This document shows positions 61,363 to 64,000 of a stretch of 64,000 nt of DNA, piece by piece. The notes beneath the pieces are model-generated. The model did no database searches, had not been told where the DNA came from, and saw only the letters and a program-made list of their open reading frames with translations. The DNA lies in contig NZ_JBAHUQ010000003.1 in the NCBI RefSeq assembly GCF_036689865.1, positions 181,148 to 245,147 on the forward strand, given 5' to 3'. The position numbers and the translations under genes are program-made. Source of the DNA: Magnetococcus sp. PR-3. GTDB lineage: Bacteria; Pseudomonadota; Magnetococcia; Magnetococcales; Magnetococcaceae. Position 1 is the stretch's first letter; each line of letters begins with the position of its first letter.

Positions 61363-62178
61363 TTAGCGCAGCAGACTCAACATCATCTGGGGCTGCTGGT
61401 TGGCCTGGGCCAAGATCGCGGTTCCAGCCTGTTGCAGAATGGACTGCTTGGTCAGGTTGGCGGTCTCAGAAGCGATATCCGCATCCATAATCCGGGAGCG
61501 AGCTGCTTCGGTACGCTCAGATACATTGGCCAGGTTGGTAATGGCTGCTTCCAAACGGTTCTGCTGAGCACCCAATGTGGAGCGCATGTCAGAAACTGAA
61601 GCGATAGCCGCATCAATCTCTGCAATCGCTGCACTGGCCTGGGCCATGGTGGACACTGTGGTTGCATTCACACCCAACAAGGCTGCGTTGGCATCCGTAG
61701 TGGTCACACTGATGGTCTGGTCCTGATCCATACCCACATGGATCTCAAACGTCTTGTTTGAATCCATTACTGTGGTGCTGTTGAACTCGGTGGTATCTGC
61801 AATACGGTCGATCTCAGAAACCAGCTGAGCAACCTCATCATGCAGATCAGCACGGTCAGTACTGGTGTAGGTTCCGTTGACGGCCTGAACAGCTAGTTCA
61901 CGCATACGCTGCAAGGCAGACTCGGTCTCAGCCAAAGCACCCTCGGTGACCTGCACCAGAGAGATACCATCGTTGGCGTTACGCATGGCCTGACCCAAGC
62001 CACGAATCTGCGAGGTCATACGGGTGGAAACAGACAAACCAGCCGCATCATCCGCAGCGCTGTTAATGCGCAAGCCAGATGAGAGACGTTCATAGGTCTT
62101 ACCTAAAGCATTGGTGCTATCCTGCAACTTGCGTTGAGCATTGATTGATGCAGTATTGGTATTGATATACATGGACAT
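61363..62178 (-). CDS. flagellin (array copy F)
   Basis: 271 residues, near-identical to E and G outside the centre. The central segment is different (DANAALLGVNATTVSTMAQA, then AAIAEIDAAIA), so the surface-exposed part has been swapped or diverged in isolation. AAGGAG precedes the ATG. Confidence 0.97.
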   Translation of the reverse strand: MSMYINTNTASINAQRKLQDSTNALGKTYERLSSGLRINSAADDAAGLSVSTRMTSQIRGLGQAMRNANDGISLVQVTEGALAETESALQRMRELAVQAVNGTYTSTDRADLHDEVAQLVSEIDRIADTTEFNSTTVMDSNKTFEIHVGMDQDQTISVTTTDANAALLGVNATTVSTMAQASAAIAEIDAAIASVSDMRSTLGAQQNRLEAAITNLANVSERTEAARSRIMDADIASETANLTKQSILQQAGTAILAQANQQPQMMLSLLR

Positions 62179-62197
62179 GGCATTTCTCCTTGTGTCG

Positions 62198-62288
62198 TGA
62201 CACCAACCTCATGTCAGTGTCATCCCCTTAAACCTCTTCTTCCCTGAAATGGTGAGCCGTTCATTTATTACCGGGCCGGCCCCGCCCT
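62198..62288 (-). promoter_or_regulatory. flagellin F leader: stem conserved, pseudoknot weaker
   Basis: Minus strand GGGCCG (282-277) pairs with CGGCTC (259-254), one wobble. The other stem is reduced to GGG/CCC or overlaps the first. Hairpin 62198-62222 (TGACACTGAC / GTTGGTGTCA) is present. Confidence 0.5.
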
Positions 62289-62640
62289 CATAAAGATGGC
62301 AATCCTTGCCACCTGTGGTGGTCTTAACCCTTCCTGGGTTTAACCACCAAGATGATGCAACTTCTAAAACACAACCCATCCATAGGCTTATACATACATC
62401 ATCAACGCATCTTTTTAAGGTTCCCGACGTGATCTTAAAGGTCTTGCTTGGGACAACCTTTTACACCTGTCACCCCGCACACATCGACCCAGTGAAAGAC
62501 AGTTGCGTATCCATACGCTTGTCCTACCCACTTGGGTGGTGGAATCGATATTAAAAATAGATTCCACCCCTTAGAACACCTTCACTGGTGCACCCTTTAA
62601 AATCGGTTACCTCCTTGTGCAAACGTCGGTTTGGGTGTGG

Positions 62641-62743
62641 ATGGCTACCGCCCAAAAAGCGGTAACCACCTATCCCTACTCGTCACATAGCCCCTCTGTT
62701 TTTTAGAGGGAGCCGGGGGGATTCCTTCCCCCCGACCGACGCG
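62641..62743 (-). terminator. triple hairpin block after flagellin G
   Basis: Third version of the block: TACCGC / GCGGTA, CCCTCT / AGAGGG and CGGGGGG / CCCCCCG. Stems are kept although sequences differ from the other two blocks. Confidence 0.55.
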
Positions 62744-62770
62744 CGCCATGTCACGAACGCACTTCTTCTA

Positions 62771-63589
62771 TTAGCGCAGCAGACTCAACATCATCTGGGG
62801 CTGCTGGTTGGCCTGAGCCAAGATCGCGGTACCAGCCTGTTGCAGAATGGACTGCTTGGTCAGGTTGGCGGTCTCAGAAGCGATATCCGCATCCATGATC
62901 CGGGAGCGAGCAGCTTCGGTACGCTCAGATACATTGGCCAGGTTGGTAATGGCTGCTTCCAAACGGTTCTGCTGAGAACCCAGTGTGGAACGCATGTCAG
63001 AAACTGAACCAATGGCGTTGTCAATCAACGCAATGGCACCACTGGCACCGGCCATGGTCGAAACCGTAAAGGCCGCACTTAAACCAATGTTGGTTGTATT
63101 GGCATCGGTGGTGGTTACACTGATGGTCTGGTCTTGATCCATACCCACATGAATCTCAAACGTCTTGTCTGCATCCATCACCGTAGTGCTGTTAAACTCG
63201 GTGGTATTGGCAATACGGTCGATCTCAGAAACCAGCTGTGCAACCTCTTCATGAATGTCTGCACGGTCGGTACTGGTATAGGTTCCGTTGACGGCCTGAA
63301 CAGCCAGCTCACGCATACGCTGCAAAGCAGACTCGGTCTCAGCCAAAGCACCCTCGGTCACCTGCACCAGAGAGATACCGTCGTTGGCGTTACGCATGGC
63401 CTGTCCCAGGCCACGAATTTGGGAGGTCATCCGGGTGGAGACGGACAAACCAGCTGCATCATCTGAAGCGCTGTTAATACGCAGACCCGATGAGAGACGT
63501 TCATAGGTCTTACTTAAAGCATTGGTACTATCCTGCAACTTGCGCTGAGCATTGATCGATGCAGTATTGGTATTGATGTACATGGACAT
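62771..63589 (-). CDS. flagellin (array copy G)
   Basis: 272 residues from ATG 63589 (AAGGAG upstream; a longer frame to 63619 runs into the leader hairpin). Central segment identical to copy E. Right-most array member in the window and probably the first transcribed. Confidence 0.96.
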   Translation of the reverse strand: MSMYINTNTASINAQRKLQDSTNALSKTYERLSSGLRINSASDDAAGLSVSTRMTSQIRGLGQAMRNANDGISLVQVTEGALAETESALQRMRELAVQAVNGTYTSTDRADIHEEVAQLVSEIDRIANTTEFNSTTVMDADKTFEIHVGMDQDQTISVTTTDANTTNIGLSAAFTVSTMAGASGAIALIDNAIGSVSDMRSTLGSQQNRLEAAITNLANVSERTEAARSRIMDADIASETANLTKQSILQQAGTAILAQANQQPQMMLSLLR

Positions 63590-64000
63590 GGCACTTCTCC
63601 TTATATCGTGATACGACATGCTTGACGTATCATCCCCTTACAACCTCTCCTTCCCTGGAGTGGTGGGCTCTCTTTTTAGGCGGATCAGCCCAACCCGCTG
63701 GGGTTTTCACCCCTACAAGGCAAACTTCCTGTTCACCTTGGAAAAACAGAACGACGGTTTAACCTCCTTTTACCTTAACTTTTCATAGCCTTGGATAAAA
63801 AGGGTGGATAACATCTCCCATGCACCACCGTTCCCATCTAACGCTTCTTTAATGTCTTAATAATCCATTCAAAATCAGAGCAAACAAACGCCTACTTCTT
63901 TGTACAAATACAGCTTTCCCGTTGCTGCTGGCACATGCTTCTCGTCTCTTGTATCCAATCAGACCCGTGACATCTCTTTGTGTACGTCTACCGATCCTGT
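63590..64000. other. leader and upstream region of the array
   Basis: 411 bases to the window edge, unlike the other spacers beyond 63710. Holds the leader structure and TTTCCCGTTGCTGCTG at 63915-63930. No gene seen. Confidence 0.5.
63609..63698 (-). promoter_or_regulatory. flagellin G leader: candidate pseudoknot plus hairpin
   Basis: Minus strand: GCGGG (698-694), GGGCT (691-687), TCCGC (684-680), CTAAAAAGAG, AGCCC (669-665). Hairpin 63609-63632 (TGATACG / CGTATCA) has different bases from the other copies but the same position. Confidence 0.6.

Larger units (their letters stand above)
62179..62770 (-). repeat. flagellin spacer 3 (repeat unit)
   Basis: 592 bases, clearly homologous to spacers 1 and 2 but more diverged. 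The palindromic element reads GGCAAGGATTGCC (62297-62309). The three downstream hairpins (about 62641-62743) keep their position with changed stem bases. Confidence 0.8.

Noticed and set aside
58515..63700. CRISPR-like or satellite repeat array
   Set aside because: The repeats are whole flagellin genes with their spacers; there are no short evenly spaced repeats with unique spacers.

Overview
The window reads as chromosomal DNA of a motile, Gram-negative marine-type proteobacterium. The cluster of short (about 272-residue) flagellin paralogues, the numerous signalling cyclases, TPR and CHAT proteins, and B12-dependent MetH fit a magnetotactic coccus (Magnetococcales-like). That assignment is inference from gene content: no magnetosome gene or rRNA is present to prove it.

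Left part (1-23 kb): housekeeping and scattered small genes. In order: the start of a DUF1835-type gene, ligA with an unusual insert, metH, a small secreted protein, a TPR-sulfotransferase, a secreted ankyrin protein, a nitronate monooxygenase, ygfZ, thiC, a DegT-like protein without its PLP lysine, several small unknowns, an IS110-family element whose transposase has an internal stop, yhbY and hslR.

Middle (23-46 kb): signalling and envelope. A CHAT/TPR protein, a FecR-like periplasmic protein and a CHASE2 adenylate cyclase lie in line on the minus strand, each followed by its own terminator. A lipoprotein in AT-rich DNA, a DUF5939-type soluble cyclase, a two-PilZ protein, an MBL hydrolase and a sigma-54 activator follow. 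Then comes a three-gene set of two very large MscS channels flanking a four-TM protein.

Right part (46-64 kb): late flagellar genes, nearly all on the minus strand. They are a FliT-position protein, two fliS, fliD, flaG, a flagellin, fliW, flgL and flgK (with a sigma-54-type promoter). After a divergent inositol-phosphatase gene come another flagellin, a highly divergent flagellin-like protein, an unknown gene, and a tandem array of four flagellins with a repeat period of about 1.41-1.44 kb.

The most notable signal is not a protein. All six normal flagellin genes carry, about 60-110 bases before the start codon, a stem with compensatory base changes. In five of the six it sits inside what looks like an H-type pseudoknot with an A-rich third loop, usually followed by a second hairpin next to the ribosome-binding site. 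This is a candidate flagellin-specific cis-regulatory RNA.
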